DNA of 56,679 nucleotides from an uncultured Treponema sp. (GTDB taxonomy: Bacteria; Spirochaetota; Spirochaetia; Treponematales; Treponemataceae): NCBI GenBank assembly GCA_937894335.1, contig CALCRU010000004.1, positions 1 to 56,679 of the forward strand, in the 5' to 3' direction. A program made the translations under genes and the position numbers. A model generated the notes under the pieces. That model was not told the origin of the DNA. It worked only from the letters and a program-made list of their open reading frames with translations, and made no database searches. Shown here piece after piece: positions 25,083 through 33,930 of the stretch. Each line of letters starts with the position of its first letter. Position 1 is the stretch's first letter.

Positions 25083-26430
25083 GACGCCTGTAATACTGCT
25101 CTTTATCCTGATACATTGTTTCGTCCGCAAGGTGCATGGACTTTCGCAAGTCTTTTCCGTCTTGATTCCAGTGAGCACCAATGGCAAAACTTACGCAGCC
25201 TTCGTCAGAGGCAATTTTCTTAAGTTCCGCCACCTTTCGCTCAAAGAATTCCTTCTGAACTTCTGGAGCAATGACTACAAATTCATCTCCGCCTGCACGG
25301 TAAATTTCGTAGTCTCCAAACACCTTCTTTAAAGTCTTTGCCGCATCCTTAAGAAGAAGGTCTCCAGCCTCATGCCCCAAACTGTCGTTACGCTGCTTTA
25401 GTCCGTTCAAATCTGCAAAAAGAACACCAAAGGGAGCCTTTACGGTTTTTGTTCCGCTTACAAAAAAGTCCACCCTCTCGTTCATAGCATTTCTGTTCTT
25501 TACGCCGGTAAGATAGTCCGTGTTGCTCATATGCTCCAGCTTTTCAAACAAGTTGTTGTTGGAAACTTCTACAGAAAGGAAATATGCAGAAAGCTCAATA
25601 TACTCCTTAAGTTCCACAAAGCGTTCGGTGTCAAAGTTTGTAATAAAAAGATAGCCCATGGTTATCTGATTGTGTATAAGGGGAACCAGAATCAGGCTTT
25701 TTACATTTGCAGAACAAAGGCTTTCTACCCACCGAGGATTTTTCTTTCTTAGTTCCTCCATGTCATATTCGTCTTTTACGATTACGGAACTGTTCCTTAT
25801 GGTTTCGTCCCAAGTTGCCACAAGTTCGTAGGGAAGATAATGGTCATAGTCTTCTATGCGGGCACAGTCGTTGCGAAATTTTGAACACAGTACCTTCTTT
25901 TCCTTTTTCTGCCTGTCTATAAGGATTATGCAACTGCAGAATGAATCAGTAATGTCCTGAATATCCGCTATTACAGTCTTCATGCTGCTGTAATAATTTT
26001 CTGACCCCTTAAGCTTCAAGCAAGTTTGGATTACAAGAGGCGCTGTTTGTGCGGAAACATCTGACATGCGGCTAGTCTCGGCATTTTTTGTAAACTCAAA
26101 GAAGAAGAGCAGATATCCAACATTGTCTCTGTCGCTTTCAAGAGGAATGTATGTAGCATCAGTCCAAAGTCCCATAGACCTTGTGTCTACATAATTGTGA
26201 AGATGCTGTTTTTTTATTGCGCAACGAAAGCAGAAATCCTCAAACAAAACTTCCTGAGGAATTAGCTCGTAATAGAGCATGCCGTCATAATAAGCCGGCC
26301 CCATAATTTTCTTGTAAAGGGAATTTGCTTTCTCTATCCGAATGTCACCCCAGTGGTCGGTTTCTTTTTTTTCGACGGAAATAACAGCACAGGCCATTCC
26401 AACGCTGTCTACCAATGTCTGAAAGTCCAT
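25066..26430 (-). CDS. PAS/GAF-like sensor diguanylate cyclase
   Basis: 454 aa, soluble. The N-terminal ~130 residues resemble a PAS sensor, ~150-290 a GAF domain, and ~295-454 a GGDEF domain. The active site reads R-A-G-G-D-E-F (GGDEF at 380-384), with the upstream F-A-D-L-N-G-L-K-Q-R-N-D-S-L-G-H signature intact, so c-di-GMP synthesis is expected. No RxxD inhibitory site is present at the usual place. The gene has a leaderless promoter that overlaps the end of the TetR gene. The HD-GYP protein at 42828 would be the opposing phosphodiesterase type. Confidence 0.88.
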   Translation of the reverse strand: MDFQTLVDSVGMACAVISVEKKETDHWGDIRIEKANSLYKKIMGPAYYDGMLYYELIPQEVLFEDFCFRCAIKKQHLHNYVDTRSMGLWTDATYIPLESDRDNVGYLLFFFEFTKNAETSRMSDVSAQTAPLVIQTCLKLKGSENYYSSMKTVIADIQDITDSFCSCIILIDRQKKEKKVLCSKFRNDCARIEDYDHYLPYELVATWDETIRNSSVIVKDEYDMEELRKKNPRWVESLCSANVKSLILVPLIHNQITMGYLFITNFDTERFVELKEYIELSAYFLSVEVSNNNLFEKLEHMSNTDYLTGVKNRNAMNERVDFFVSGTKTVKAPFGVLFADLNGLKQRNDSLGHEAGDLLLKDAAKTLKKVFGDYEIYRAGGDEFVVIAPEVQKEFFERKVAELKKIASDEGCVSFAIGAHWNQDGKDLRKSMHLADETMYQDKEQYYRRHEKAD

Positions 26431-26436
26431 GTCCCT

Positions 26437-26465
26437 ATTCTAAAACATATGCGGATTTTTATCAA
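26437..26465 (-). promoter_or_regulatory. Leaderless promoter of the GGDEF gene
   Basis: On the minus strand, TTGATA (26465-26460), 17 bp and TAGAAT (26442-26437) end 6 nt before the ATG at 26430. The -35 box overlaps the tetR stop codon. Confidence 0.65.
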
Positions 26466-27118
26466 TTTGATTTTTCGCCGCAGGGAATTCCCAGAAGATG
26501 CATGGTTCCGTAACGGGTAAATCTGGTTATGTTGTCTATATAAGAAAGCGCCTCTTTCTTGCTCATTCTGTGAATGATTATGTCTGCAAAAGAGTTGATT
26601 ATCGTAGAGGCAATAAAGTGAACAGTCATGGAATCTATTTTACGCTTTGCAAATTTCTGACGGTACATCCAGTTAAATGTCTTGGAACAATTTTTTGTAT
26701 AAAGTTCGCAGATTTCTTCCTGAAAGTGTTCGTGGGTACTACCAGCAGATTTTTCTAGCAACAGAGTAAAGGCGTCAAAGTTTTTATACATGTAGTTAAG
26801 CAAATCTACTACAGACTGTTCCTCAAATTCGTAATGCTCTTTGGAAAGCACATCATCCACCATGGCATGAGTTTTTGAGTCTGCTAGCATAACGGTATTT
26901 GTGGTAACTTCTATTGCATCGTCCACAAGAGCACAAAAAAAAGCGTCCTTGTCTTTAAAGTGACGGTACATTGCTCCGGTTGTTACACCCGCATTTGAGG
27001 CGATTGTCCTAAGTGAAGCACCCATAAATCCCTTTTCAAGAAATTCTTTTTTTGCACTTTGTAAAAGGCGGTTTTTTGTTTCTTCTGATGATTCTCCCAT
27101 ACTTTTCCTGCTGAACAT
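26462..27118 (-). CDS. TetR-family regulator of the adjacent RND system
   Basis: 218 aa. The N-terminal ~60 residues are a TetR helix-turn-helix (A-S-L-R-T-I-A-S-N-A-G-V-T-T-G-A-M-Y-R-H-F-K). The rest is a helical ligand-binding domain. It is divergent from the RND transporter gene. The 133-bp gap contains two identical-type 15-bp palindromes, and a third copy lies before the LolA-like gene. This TetR protein is the obvious candidate to bind them; that is inference from position and symmetry. Confidence 0.9.
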   Translation of the reverse strand: MFSRKSMGESSEETKNRLLQSAKKEFLEKGFMGASLRTIASNAGVTTGAMYRHFKDKDAFFCALVDDAIEVTTNTVMLADSKTHAMVDDVLSKEHYEFEEQSVVDLLNYMYKNFDAFTLLLEKSAGSTHEHFQEEICELYTKNCSKTFNWMYRQKFAKRKIDSMTVHFIASTIINSFADIIIHRMSKKEALSYIDNITRFTRYGTMHLLGIPCGEKSN

Positions 27119-27156
27119 ATTTTACAGGCAAAGAAATAAAAATGTCAATAAAAATC

Positions 27157-27171
27157 GATAACAATGTTATC
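27157..27171. promoter_or_regulatory. TetR operator copy 1
   Basis: GATAACAATGTTATC is a perfect 15-bp palindrome around a central A. It lies upstream of the -35 boxes of both divergent promoters (tetR TTGACA at 27149-27144; RND TTGACA at 27180-27185). Confidence 0.8.
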
Positions 27172-27179
27172 AAAAAGTA

Positions 27180-27209
27180 TTGACACGATAACAGTGTTAT
27201 CATTATTAT
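27180..27209 (+). promoter_or_regulatory. RND promoter with TetR operator copy 2 in its spacer
   Basis: TTGACA (27180-27185), 18 bp, TATTAT (27204-27209). The palindrome GATAACAGTGTTATC (27187-27201) fills the spacer, so bound repressor would block polymerase. Its centre is 30 bp from copy 1. The same promoter-operator block recurs at 31708-31737. Confidence 0.8.
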
Positions 27210-27251
27210 AGCAAATAGTTAACAAGTGCTAACATAATACAGGAGCTTTTT

Positions 27252-29603
27252 ATGCAAGTAAAAAAAATTAACGAATGGTTTGAAAAGTTCGGTCGGTTTG
27301 AAGTAAAGAACCGCTGGGCATTCATATTTGGACTGCTGATTATTACCGTAATCGGATGCCTAGGTCTTACTCGCCTTAAGCTTGACAACGGTGAGGAAGA
27401 CTGGTTTGACGACTGGGAAACTACAAAGGTAAATCAGGACCACTTTGAAAGCATCTTTGGTTCAACAGACACTCTTATGGCCCACATTAAGGCAGATGAT
27501 GTTTTTGACCCCGAAGTACTTAGCATGATTGATCAGCTGGGAGACGAGCTTTTAAATTCTGTTCCTTATGCAGACAGCGTTACTTCTCTCATGGAACTTT
27601 CGATACCCATTGGAACTGAAGACGGTTTTGAAATAACAAGTCCCTTTGAAGACGGAGTTCCCTCTGACCCAGAAGAACTGGCAGAAAAAAAGGCCTTTAT
27701 CCTTAGCAGGGAATCTCTTGTAAACACTTTGGTAAGCGCAGACTCTACCGAAACATGGCTCATAGTAAACCTTGAGCAGTATTCAGAAAGCCTTACGGAA
27801 GCAATGAACAAAATAGCACCTCCCGCTATGGAAATTTTTAACGACCCCAAATATAAGTCTGACAAATGGGAAATCCGTCCTGCAGGTCTTTCCTACACCG
27901 AATATGAGGAAGAGGCTGTTACAATAGAACAGTGCATCAGCCGCATTGCAATAGGTTTTGTTGTCATGATTATCTTCCTGATTATTTTTATCCGCTCTTT
28001 AAGGGGTGTCGTGGTTCCTGCAATAGCAACAGTAGGCGCTTTGGGAACAACACTGGGATTTTCCGGCTGGATGAACATTAAGGGCAACAACACCATGATT
28101 CTGGTAACGGTTCTTCTTTCCATGGCACTTGCCGTTGGCTATGCAGTTCACTACATCAACAGCTTTAAAATGTACTTTAGAAAAACAGGCAAGCGAAAGG
28201 AGTCAATCGTTCTTGGAGTTCGTGATTCAGGATGGGCGCTCTTCTTTACTGTCATTACAACTATGGGTGGCATGCTTTCATTCCTTGCGGCAGACATTCG
28301 TCCAATGCGCTGGGTTGGAGGCATTACCGCTGCAACAGTTTTTGCCGTTTTCGTCTACATAATCATCCTGCTGCCCTGCCTTTACAGTTTTGGAAAAGAC
28401 AAGGAACCAGACCCCACATTTGTTGACACAGCTGGCTCTACAAAATCAGACCTCCGCGTAGAGGCTATGGGAAAAGCCATCCTTAACAAAAAGTGGATTA
28501 CGGTAATTGCAACAGTGCTGGTAGTTGCGGCATGCATTCCCGGACTATTCAAGATAAAAGTAAATATGAACTATTCCGACATGATGGGTGAGCGCACTCC
28601 CTACATAAAGCGACTTATGGAAATTACTAGAAGCCAGCTTGGAAGCCAGTACAGTTACGAAGTTCTTATTGAATACGATGATGAGGACTCACTTAAGAAT
28701 CCCGAAGTGCTCAAGAACATGGACATTCTTGCAGAACGAATAGGAACACTTAGCCAGACAAAAGTTTCTAACGGCAAGCCCCGAGTTTCTTCCGTTACAA
28801 AAGTCGTAAAGGAAATGAACAGAACCCTTAACGGCGATGATCCTGCATACTATGTAATTCCAGACGATCAGGACTTGGTAAGTCAGATTATGTTCCTCTA
28901 CGAAATTTCTGGCGGAAGTGATTTGTACGACTATGTAAGCGAAGACTTTAAGGCAGGCTATCTGCACATTGAACTTGCTGGTTACGACGGAGAAGAAATC
29001 GTTCAGAACATGGACGCCGTAAAACAGTGGGTTGCGGAACTCTTCCCCGACGCAAGTAATGCAGGTGTTGTAGGCGAGGTAGTTCAGTATGCGCAAATGA
29101 ACGGAAAACTTGTTCGCGGTTCAATAAAGTCTATTGGAACATCGCTTTTAATAATCCTCATACTGCTGATTATTGCATTCACTTCATTCCGCACAGGACT
29201 AATTGCAATGATTCCAAATGTGGTGCCAATTCTTTTAATAGGCGGCATTATGGGTTATGCTGGAGTAAACCTTGACATGATTACTGCAATGCTTATGCCT
29301 ATGATTTTGGGTATAGCGGTTGACGACACAATTCACTTTACTAACCACATAAAGTACCACTTTGAACTAACAGGAAACTACAGGACGGCCATAGAAAATT
29401 CCTATCGCGAAATAGGTAAGACAATGATTATGACCACAGTAATTTTGTGCGCCATGTTCTTTATCTTCCTCTTCAGCACCATGACCGTACTTGTAAACAT
29501 AGGCTGGCTTTCTATAGTAGGTTTAGGAAGCGCACTGATTGCAGACTATACTATAACTCCAGTTCTGCTTTACATTACAAAACCCTTTGGTAAAGAAAAA
29601 TAA
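27252..29603 (+). CDS. RND/MMPL-family envelope transporter
   Basis: 783 aa, the size of the simple single-chain RND exporters (COG1033 type). One membrane helix lies at ~28-46, a large extracytoplasmic loop at ~50-220, a membrane block at ~225-375, another helix at ~412-430, a second loop, and a final block at ~630-775. The family stretch G-I-A-V-D-D-T-I-H-F is present. Such proteins move hydrophobic molecules (lipids, hopanoids, drugs) driven by the ion gradient. The shared operator with the LolA-like/barrel genes at 31778-33920 suggests a three-part export path to the outer membrane. An AGGAG ribosome-binding site precedes the ATG. Confidence 0.9.
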   Translation: MQVKKINEWFEKFGRFEVKNRWAFIFGLLIITVIGCLGLTRLKLDNGEEDWFDDWETTKVNQDHFESIFGSTDTLMAHIKADDVFDPEVLSMIDQLGDELLNSVPYADSVTSLMELSIPIGTEDGFEITSPFEDGVPSDPEELAEKKAFILSRESLVNTLVSADSTETWLIVNLEQYSESLTEAMNKIAPPAMEIFNDPKYKSDKWEIRPAGLSYTEYEEEAVTIEQCISRIAIGFVVMIIFLIIFIRSLRGVVVPAIATVGALGTTLGFSGWMNIKGNNTMILVTVLLSMALAVGYAVHYINSFKMYFRKTGKRKESIVLGVRDSGWALFFTVITTMGGMLSFLAADIRPMRWVGGITAATVFAVFVYIIILLPCLYSFGKDKEPDPTFVDTAGSTKSDLRVEAMGKAILNKKWITVIATVLVVAACIPGLFKIKVNMNYSDMMGERTPYIKRLMEITRSQLGSQYSYEVLIEYDDEDSLKNPEVLKNMDILAERIGTLSQTKVSNGKPRVSSVTKVVKEMNRTLNGDDPAYYVIPDDQDLVSQIMFLYEISGGSDLYDYVSEDFKAGYLHIELAGYDGEEIVQNMDAVKQWVAELFPDASNAGVVGEVVQYAQMNGKLVRGSIKSIGTSLLIILILLIIAFTSFRTGLIAMIPNVVPILLIGGIMGYAGVNLDMITAMLMPMILGIAVDDTIHFTNHIKYHFELTGNYRTAIENSYREIGKTMIMTTVILCAMFFIFLFSTMTVLVNIGWLSIVGLGSALIADYTITPVLLYITKPFGKEK

Positions 29604-29626
29604 ATCTTCCTCCTAGATTTTATTTG

Positions 29627-29664
29627 GCGCATCCGTAAGATTTTTTGCGGATGCGCTTTTTTTT
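29627..29664 (+). terminator. Rho-independent terminator after the RND gene
   Basis: GCGCATCCG (29627-29635) pairs perfectly with CGGATGCGC (29648-29656) across a 12-nt loop, followed by eight T residues (29657-29664). Confidence 0.92.
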
Positions 29665-29665
29665 A

Positions 29666-30856
29666 CTAAGCATTTTTTGCGTTTATCCGTTCAATCCATC
29701 CGCAGATTTCATCAAGAACGATTTTGCCGTTTCCCACATTGCAGTGATTCCGTGCGTCTTCTTTATCTGTAAACAGACGGAAGGTTAGGCTCTTCACATT
29801 CTTTAGCATGTTGATTTCCCTACCAACAAGAGTGTAGTCTATGAAGTGGTCCTGATTTGCACCTACAATCAGCATGTCCTGAGTAATTTTATCGGCAACA
29901 GGTTCAAGGTCGTAAAGCTTTAGCTTGCGTGCATAGTCGTATGCATCTTTTGCCTCGTAAGCGTAACAACCATGCTTAAGTCCCCAGTCTATGACAGGTT
30001 CCTTTTTTGCCTTCTTTCCAAATACAAAATTAATTAGTGGACGAGCGTGCAACTTCATAAACAGATGGAACATCTTCTGCACAGCAGGCTTCTGCATTCC
30101 GACAATAACATCCTGAAAGCACGGAAACACTGACCAAGCCACAACTTTTGTAATGCGCTTGTCAAACGCGGCCGCTCTAGGTGCAAGATATCCGCCAAGA
30201 GAAATGCCTATGATTGTCACATCAGTAAGATTAAAAAAGTCTAGCACAGCCTTTACAGGTTTTTCCCATTCGTGGGTAAAGTGCATTCCCTGAAGACGCA
30301 TCACTCCGCCCTGACCAGGACCTTCAAACATGTAAACCTCAAAACCCTGCTCCTGCAAATATAGGACAGTAAAAAGGAACTCCTCAAAATAACTGTCATT
30401 GCCTCCATGAAGAAGGATTGTTCCCCTACTCTTTCCGTTTGGAACAACATGCATCACGGGTAATTTTACATTTTCATAGGGAACGCTAAGTTTTTTAATG
30501 CGAGGATTTTCACCCTCAAAGTAGTCAGCATAATACTCATAAAAAAGTTTGGTTGCTTTTTCATAATACGCCTTTTTATCAGGGTCTCCATCGTACATGA
30601 AAAATTCGCTCATGCGGTAGTAAGCTATAGCATTCTGCACTCGGTTTTCGCTTATGGCTACATCTCCAAGGGCTATTAGCTCACGCTTCCAGTCTGCACT
30701 TGTCTTGATTTTTGCCGCAACAGGCTGAACATCTTCTATGCGGCCACCGTCCCAGTTAATTACGCGGTTTAACTGGTAGTCAAAATTTCTTTCGTCGTTC
30801 AACTTATATATGCCTTTCTTAAGCTGAACGGGCTGTGTAACATCGTACTTTTCCAT
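29666..30856 (-). CDS. Alpha/beta hydrolase (FrsA-like acyl hydrolase)
   Basis: 396 aa, no signal peptide. The N-terminal ~140 residues are a helical cap-like region as in FrsA/DUF1100-type hydrolases. The hydrolase core has the oxyanion region I-L-L-H-G-G, the nucleophile elbow I-G-I-S-L-G-G, and candidate acid and base residues in A-N-Q-D-H-F and D-A-R-N-H-C. It is an esterase or acyl hydrolase of unknown substrate. It follows the AraC regulator gene by 75 bp on the same strand. An AGAAGGAGAA ribosome-binding site precedes the ATG. Confidence 0.82.
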   Translation of the reverse strand: MEKYDVTQPVQLKKGIYKLNDERNFDYQLNRVINWDGGRIEDVQPVAAKIKTSADWKRELIALGDVAISENRVQNAIAYYRMSEFFMYDGDPDKKAYYEKATKLFYEYYADYFEGENPRIKKLSVPYENVKLPVMHVVPNGKSRGTILLHGGNDSYFEEFLFTVLYLQEQGFEVYMFEGPGQGGVMRLQGMHFTHEWEKPVKAVLDFFNLTDVTIIGISLGGYLAPRAAAFDKRITKVVAWSVFPCFQDVIVGMQKPAVQKMFHLFMKLHARPLINFVFGKKAKKEPVIDWGLKHGCYAYEAKDAYDYARKLKLYDLEPVADKITQDMLIVGANQDHFIDYTLVGREINMLKNVKSLTFRLFTDKEDARNHCNVGNGKIVLDEICGWIERINAKNA

Positions 30857-30931
30857 AAGAATTTTCTCCTTTTGTGTTTTTCACAATACTAAGGATAACT
30901 CTTTTTAGAATGTAAAACTTTTAAATAGATG

Positions 30932-31654
30932 CTAACTTTTAGTGTAATCAGAAAAAGACAGTCCGAACATCCGCCTACATGTAGCCGCAAAATGAGAAGG
31001 AGAATCAAAGCCTGCTCTTATTGCAGCCTCGGTTATGTTTCCGTACTTCTGAAAATGAATGTACCCCTTCCGCATTTTTTCCCAGGCAAGATAGCTTGAA
31101 AGGGATATTCCAAGATTTTCCTTAAACAGATGTGACAGTCTGCTCTTGGACAAAAAGACTTTTTTGCACAAAAAATCCACCGCATCTTCGGGAACCTCTT
31201 CCTCATTTTTTAAAACCGCAAGAGCCTGAGTAACCCGGTCATCAAGTTTTCTTCCATCATTTTTTAAAAGACCAAGCTTTTCAAGAATGGCCCTGTCAGC
31301 ATTTGCCAGAGAGCCTTGGTTTTCCTTCCAAAGATTTCTTAGGACTTCCACCTGTTCACCGATAAGACAAAAATAATTTTTTCCCTGTAAAAAGAGGCGG
31401 TCTATTTCGTCTGCATAGCGGCTGGCTAGGTCAAAAAGAAAGACAAGCATTTCTCCAGAATCAGAATAAACGGTATGAGGTACATCAGAAGCTATAAAAA
31501 CAGCATCAGCATCAAAACTTTCACCGTCAACCTTGCAATGCAGTCTCGTATCGTGCCCCACAATCAGATGAAGTGCAAGATGAGCATGAATGTCTGGAGT
31601 TCTGTACTTGGAACGCATAAGAATATGGTCGTATTCAAACAAGGTGTCGGTCAT
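30932..31654 (-). CDS. AraC-family transcriptional regulator
   Basis: 240 aa from the ATG at 31654. The open frame runs further to 31744, but that would read through the operator of the divergent gene, and a leaderless promoter sits exactly 6 nt before 31654. The N-terminal part resembles a cupin sensor (I-H-A-H-L-A-L-H; F-I-A-S-D-V-P-H-T-V). The C-terminal ~95 residues are a double helix-turn-helix ending I-T-E-A-A-I-R-A-G-F-D-S-P-S-H-F. It may regulate the downstream hydrolase, the divergent LolA-like operon, or both. Confidence 0.87.
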   Translation of the reverse strand: MTDTLFEYDHILMRSKYRTPDIHAHLALHLIVGHDTRLHCKVDGESFDADAVFIASDVPHTVYSDSGEMLVFLFDLASRYADEIDRLFLQGKNYFCLIGEQVEVLRNLWKENQGSLANADRAILEKLGLLKNDGRKLDDRVTQALAVLKNEEEVPEDAVDFLCKKVFLSKSRLSHLFKENLGISLSSYLAWEKMRKGYIHFQKYGNITEAAIRAGFDSPSHFAATCRRMFGLSFSDYTKS

Positions 31655-31660
31655 GTCTTT

Positions 31661-31689
31661 ATGATAACAGCAATTTTCACATGGCGCAA
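31661..31689 (-). promoter_or_regulatory. Leaderless promoter of the AraC gene
   Basis: On the minus strand, TTGCGC (31689-31684), 17 bp and TATCAT (31666-31661) end exactly 6 nt before the ATG at 31654. Confidence 0.65.
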
Positions 31690-31707
31690 GAATTTTCCTA
31701 AAACATA

Positions 31708-31737
31708 TTGACAAGATAACAGTGTTATCATTATTAT
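31708..31737 (+). promoter_or_regulatory. LolA-like operon promoter with TetR operator copy 3
   Basis: TTGACA (31708-31713), 18 bp, TATTAT (31732-31737), with GATAACAGTGTTATC (31715-31729) in the spacer. The block from -35 to -10 is nearly identical to the RND promoter, and the operator itself is identical to copy 2, so both transcripts should respond to the same TetR protein. Confidence 0.8.
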
Positions 31738-31777
31738 AAGACATAGTTAGTTAATGCTAATCATAAGGAGTTCACAA

Positions 31778-32590
31778 ATGAATAAATCAATTTTTAAACT
31801 TAGCACATTATTGATAGCGGCACTGCTTCTTTGCCAGGCGGCCACCGCACAGTCACTTAGCGGTTACGATGTTATGAAAAAGGCTGATGAAGTACCAAGC
31901 CCAAAAACTTCTTCTTCTACGGCTACACTTACTATCCATTCAAAGAAGGGTTCTGACCGTATTCGCGAAGTAATCATGAAGAGCAAGGACTACGGCGATG
32001 TAAGCAAAGAAGTAATTGTATTCACAACGCCAAAAGATGTTGCTGGAACAGGTTACCTTATGTTTGAGTATGCAGAGGATGCAAGCGGAAACAAGAAGGA
32101 TTCAGACAACTGGCTTTACATGCCTGCAATGAACAAGACAAGACGAATTGCTTCAAGCGGTTCAGAAAGCGAAGGCAGTTTTATGGGAACTGACTTTACC
32201 TATCAGGACATGGGAGACAGAAGCCTTAACAAGTACACCTACACCCTATTGGGAGAAGAAACTGTTGACGGAGTTGCCTGCTACAAAGTTGAATGTGTAA
32301 GCAAGGCTCATACCGAAAAAGACCCCCGTTACATTACATACATTTCTAAGAGTGACTTTATAATGCGCCGCTGCGAATTTTACGACAGACAGGATCAACT
32401 GCACCGTGTACTTACATGCAGCGACTTTGTAACCATAAATGGATACACTACCGCAACAAAAATGAAAATGGAAAATGTTCAGTCAGGTACATGGTCACTC
32501 ATAGAAACAAAAGACATTACATACGATACCGAAGACATTGACGATTCACTCTTTACAGTAGCGGCCCTTGAAAAAGGAAGAATACGCTAA
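31778..32590 (+). CDS. LolA-like outer-membrane lipoprotein-sorting-type periplasmic protein
   Basis: 270 aa with a signal peptide (K-S-I-F-K then a hydrophobic run to about residue 25, A-T-A-Q). The ATG at 31778 has an AAGGAG ribosome-binding site; an upstream in-frame start would lie in the promoter leader. The mature protein has the LolA-like pattern S-G-Y-D-V-M-K-K-A-D-E, K-G-S-D-R-I-R-E-V and D-N-W-L-Y-M-P-A-M-N-K-T-R-R-I, seen in proteins that accompany RND exporters. It may carry a lipid or lipoprotein across the periplasm. The next gene starts 10 bp after its stop. Confidence 0.82.
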   Translation: MNKSIFKLSTLLIAALLLCQAATAQSLSGYDVMKKADEVPSPKTSSSTATLTIHSKKGSDRIREVIMKSKDYGDVSKEVIVFTTPKDVAGTGYLMFEYAEDASGNKKDSDNWLYMPAMNKTRRIASSGSESEGSFMGTDFTYQDMGDRSLNKYTYTLLGEETVDGVACYKVECVSKAHTEKDPRYITYISKSDFIMRRCEFYDRQDQLHRVLTCSDFVTINGYTTATKMKMENVQSGTWSLIETKDITYDTEDIDDSLFTVAALEKGRIR

Positions 32591-32600
32591 GCGAGGAGCC

Positions 32601-33920
32601 ATGAACTGTTTGAAGAATTCCAAAAAGAAATTCAGTCTGATTGCATGTGCGCTTCTTGCAGCATTTGGCGCATGTGTAGGCGCTCAGGAAATTGATTTTT
32701 CTGGTACGGTGGGCACTTCTTGGGCAATGGCTGCTCCCTGGACTGACAATGCAGGAGACTTTACTTTTGGAAGGGTTTACTTTGACGGCAAACTTGACGC
32801 ATGGTACAACGAATCTTCCGCACTTGTAGACGCCTCTGTAGGATACGACAACACTACACGCAACCTGTTCTTTTCGCTAAACGAGGCATGGGCTGACTAT
32901 TCCAGTTCAAACTGGGGCATTCGTGTTGGACGGCAAAAAACCTCATGGGGAAAAGCTGACGGCATTACTGTTACAAACATCATATGCCCGGAAGACATGA
33001 GTTCCCTCTTTGCAGACGACACTACAATGGGAATTGATTCAGTGCGGCTTTCAGTTACTGGATCTGCATTTACAGTTGACGCATGGTGGATTCCATTTTT
33101 CCGTGGCTCAAAACTTCCGCTTGAAGAAAACAATCCCCTTAGAAAACTAATTGTTCCCCAGAGTGTAGATCTGTCCGCAATGATGCCAGGTCTTGTCGTT
33201 CCTGTAAGCATAGGAACAATCGCATCGCCTGAGTTAAACATTCAGAACGGAGAATATGCCTTAAAGGCTTCGGGCTACTTTCCCTTGTGCGATGTAAGTG
33301 CATATTTTTTCTACGGATGGGAAAACATTCCCCTGTTAAAATACACACTTACCTATGCAAGCGGCACAACACCTCCTCCAAACGGAGTTTTAATCAGCGG
33401 AGAATACAAACGGGTGCTCATGTTTGGTCTTGATGCGGCTGTTCCAATCAACTCCATTGTACTTCGTGCGGAAGGAGCATTCTTTCTTAACAGAGAAATG
33501 CAGACTTCGGCAAAGGAAATACTTTCTGGCGGCGACATAAACGAAAAGCACAACAACTTAAGCGGACTTTTGGGCATAGACTGGATGCCCTCGGGATGGA
33601 CTATTACAGCCCAGTACCATGCTGATTTTGTGTTCGGCGACATGGACAAACTGGAAAGAGAAGATGCCTTTAGTCACGGAGCAACTGTAAGCGTTTCAAA
33701 AACTCTTTTAGACGAGACACTGGAACTTTCCTTTGCAGGACTTGTGGGATTCAATGCATTTGACAGCGCACTTACATTTACAGCGGAATACAGCGTTTCC
33801 GACCAGATTTCTGTAAGAGCCGGAGCATATGTCTTCCTTGCAGGACCTAAAAAAGACGGAACATATGGACAGTATAAAGACCTAAGTTCCTTCTTCCTTA
33901 ACGCAAAGTTTTCGTTCTAA
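32601..33920 (+). CDS. Outer-membrane beta-barrel candidate (DUF1302-like)
   Basis: 439 aa from the ATG at 32601 with a GAGGAG ribosome-binding site. A signal peptide ends near A-C-V-G-A-Q. The mature sequence is rich in alternating aromatic/polar beta-strands, with repeated G-Y/W turns, a W-G-I-R-V-G-R-Q-K-T-S-W-G-K-A-D motif typical of DUF1302/alginate-export-like barrels, and a C-terminal strand ending in Phe (N-A-K-F-S-F), as outer-membrane barrels often do. With the LolA-like protein it forms a two-gene operon under the TetR-type operator. A role as the outer-membrane end of the RND pathway is inferred. Confidence 0.78.
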   Translation: MNCLKNSKKKFSLIACALLAAFGACVGAQEIDFSGTVGTSWAMAAPWTDNAGDFTFGRVYFDGKLDAWYNESSALVDASVGYDNTTRNLFFSLNEAWADYSSSNWGIRVGRQKTSWGKADGITVTNIICPEDMSSLFADDTTMGIDSVRLSVTGSAFTVDAWWIPFFRGSKLPLEENNPLRKLIVPQSVDLSAMMPGLVVPVSIGTIASPELNIQNGEYALKASGYFPLCDVSAYFFYGWENIPLLKYTLTYASGTTPPPNGVLISGEYKRVLMFGLDAAVPINSIVLRAEGAFFLNREMQTSAKEILSGGDINEKHNNLSGLLGIDWMPSGWTITAQYHADFVFGDMDKLEREDAFSHGATVSVSKTLLDETLELSFAGLVGFNAFDSALTFTAEYSVSDQISVRAGAYVFLAGPKKDGTYGQYKDLSSFFLNAKFSF

Positions 33921-33930
33921 TTAAAAAAAA

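Noticed and set aside
31655..31744. Longer N-terminus for the AraC regulator
   Set aside because: It would cross the operator and promoter of the divergent operon; a leaderless promoter supports 31654.
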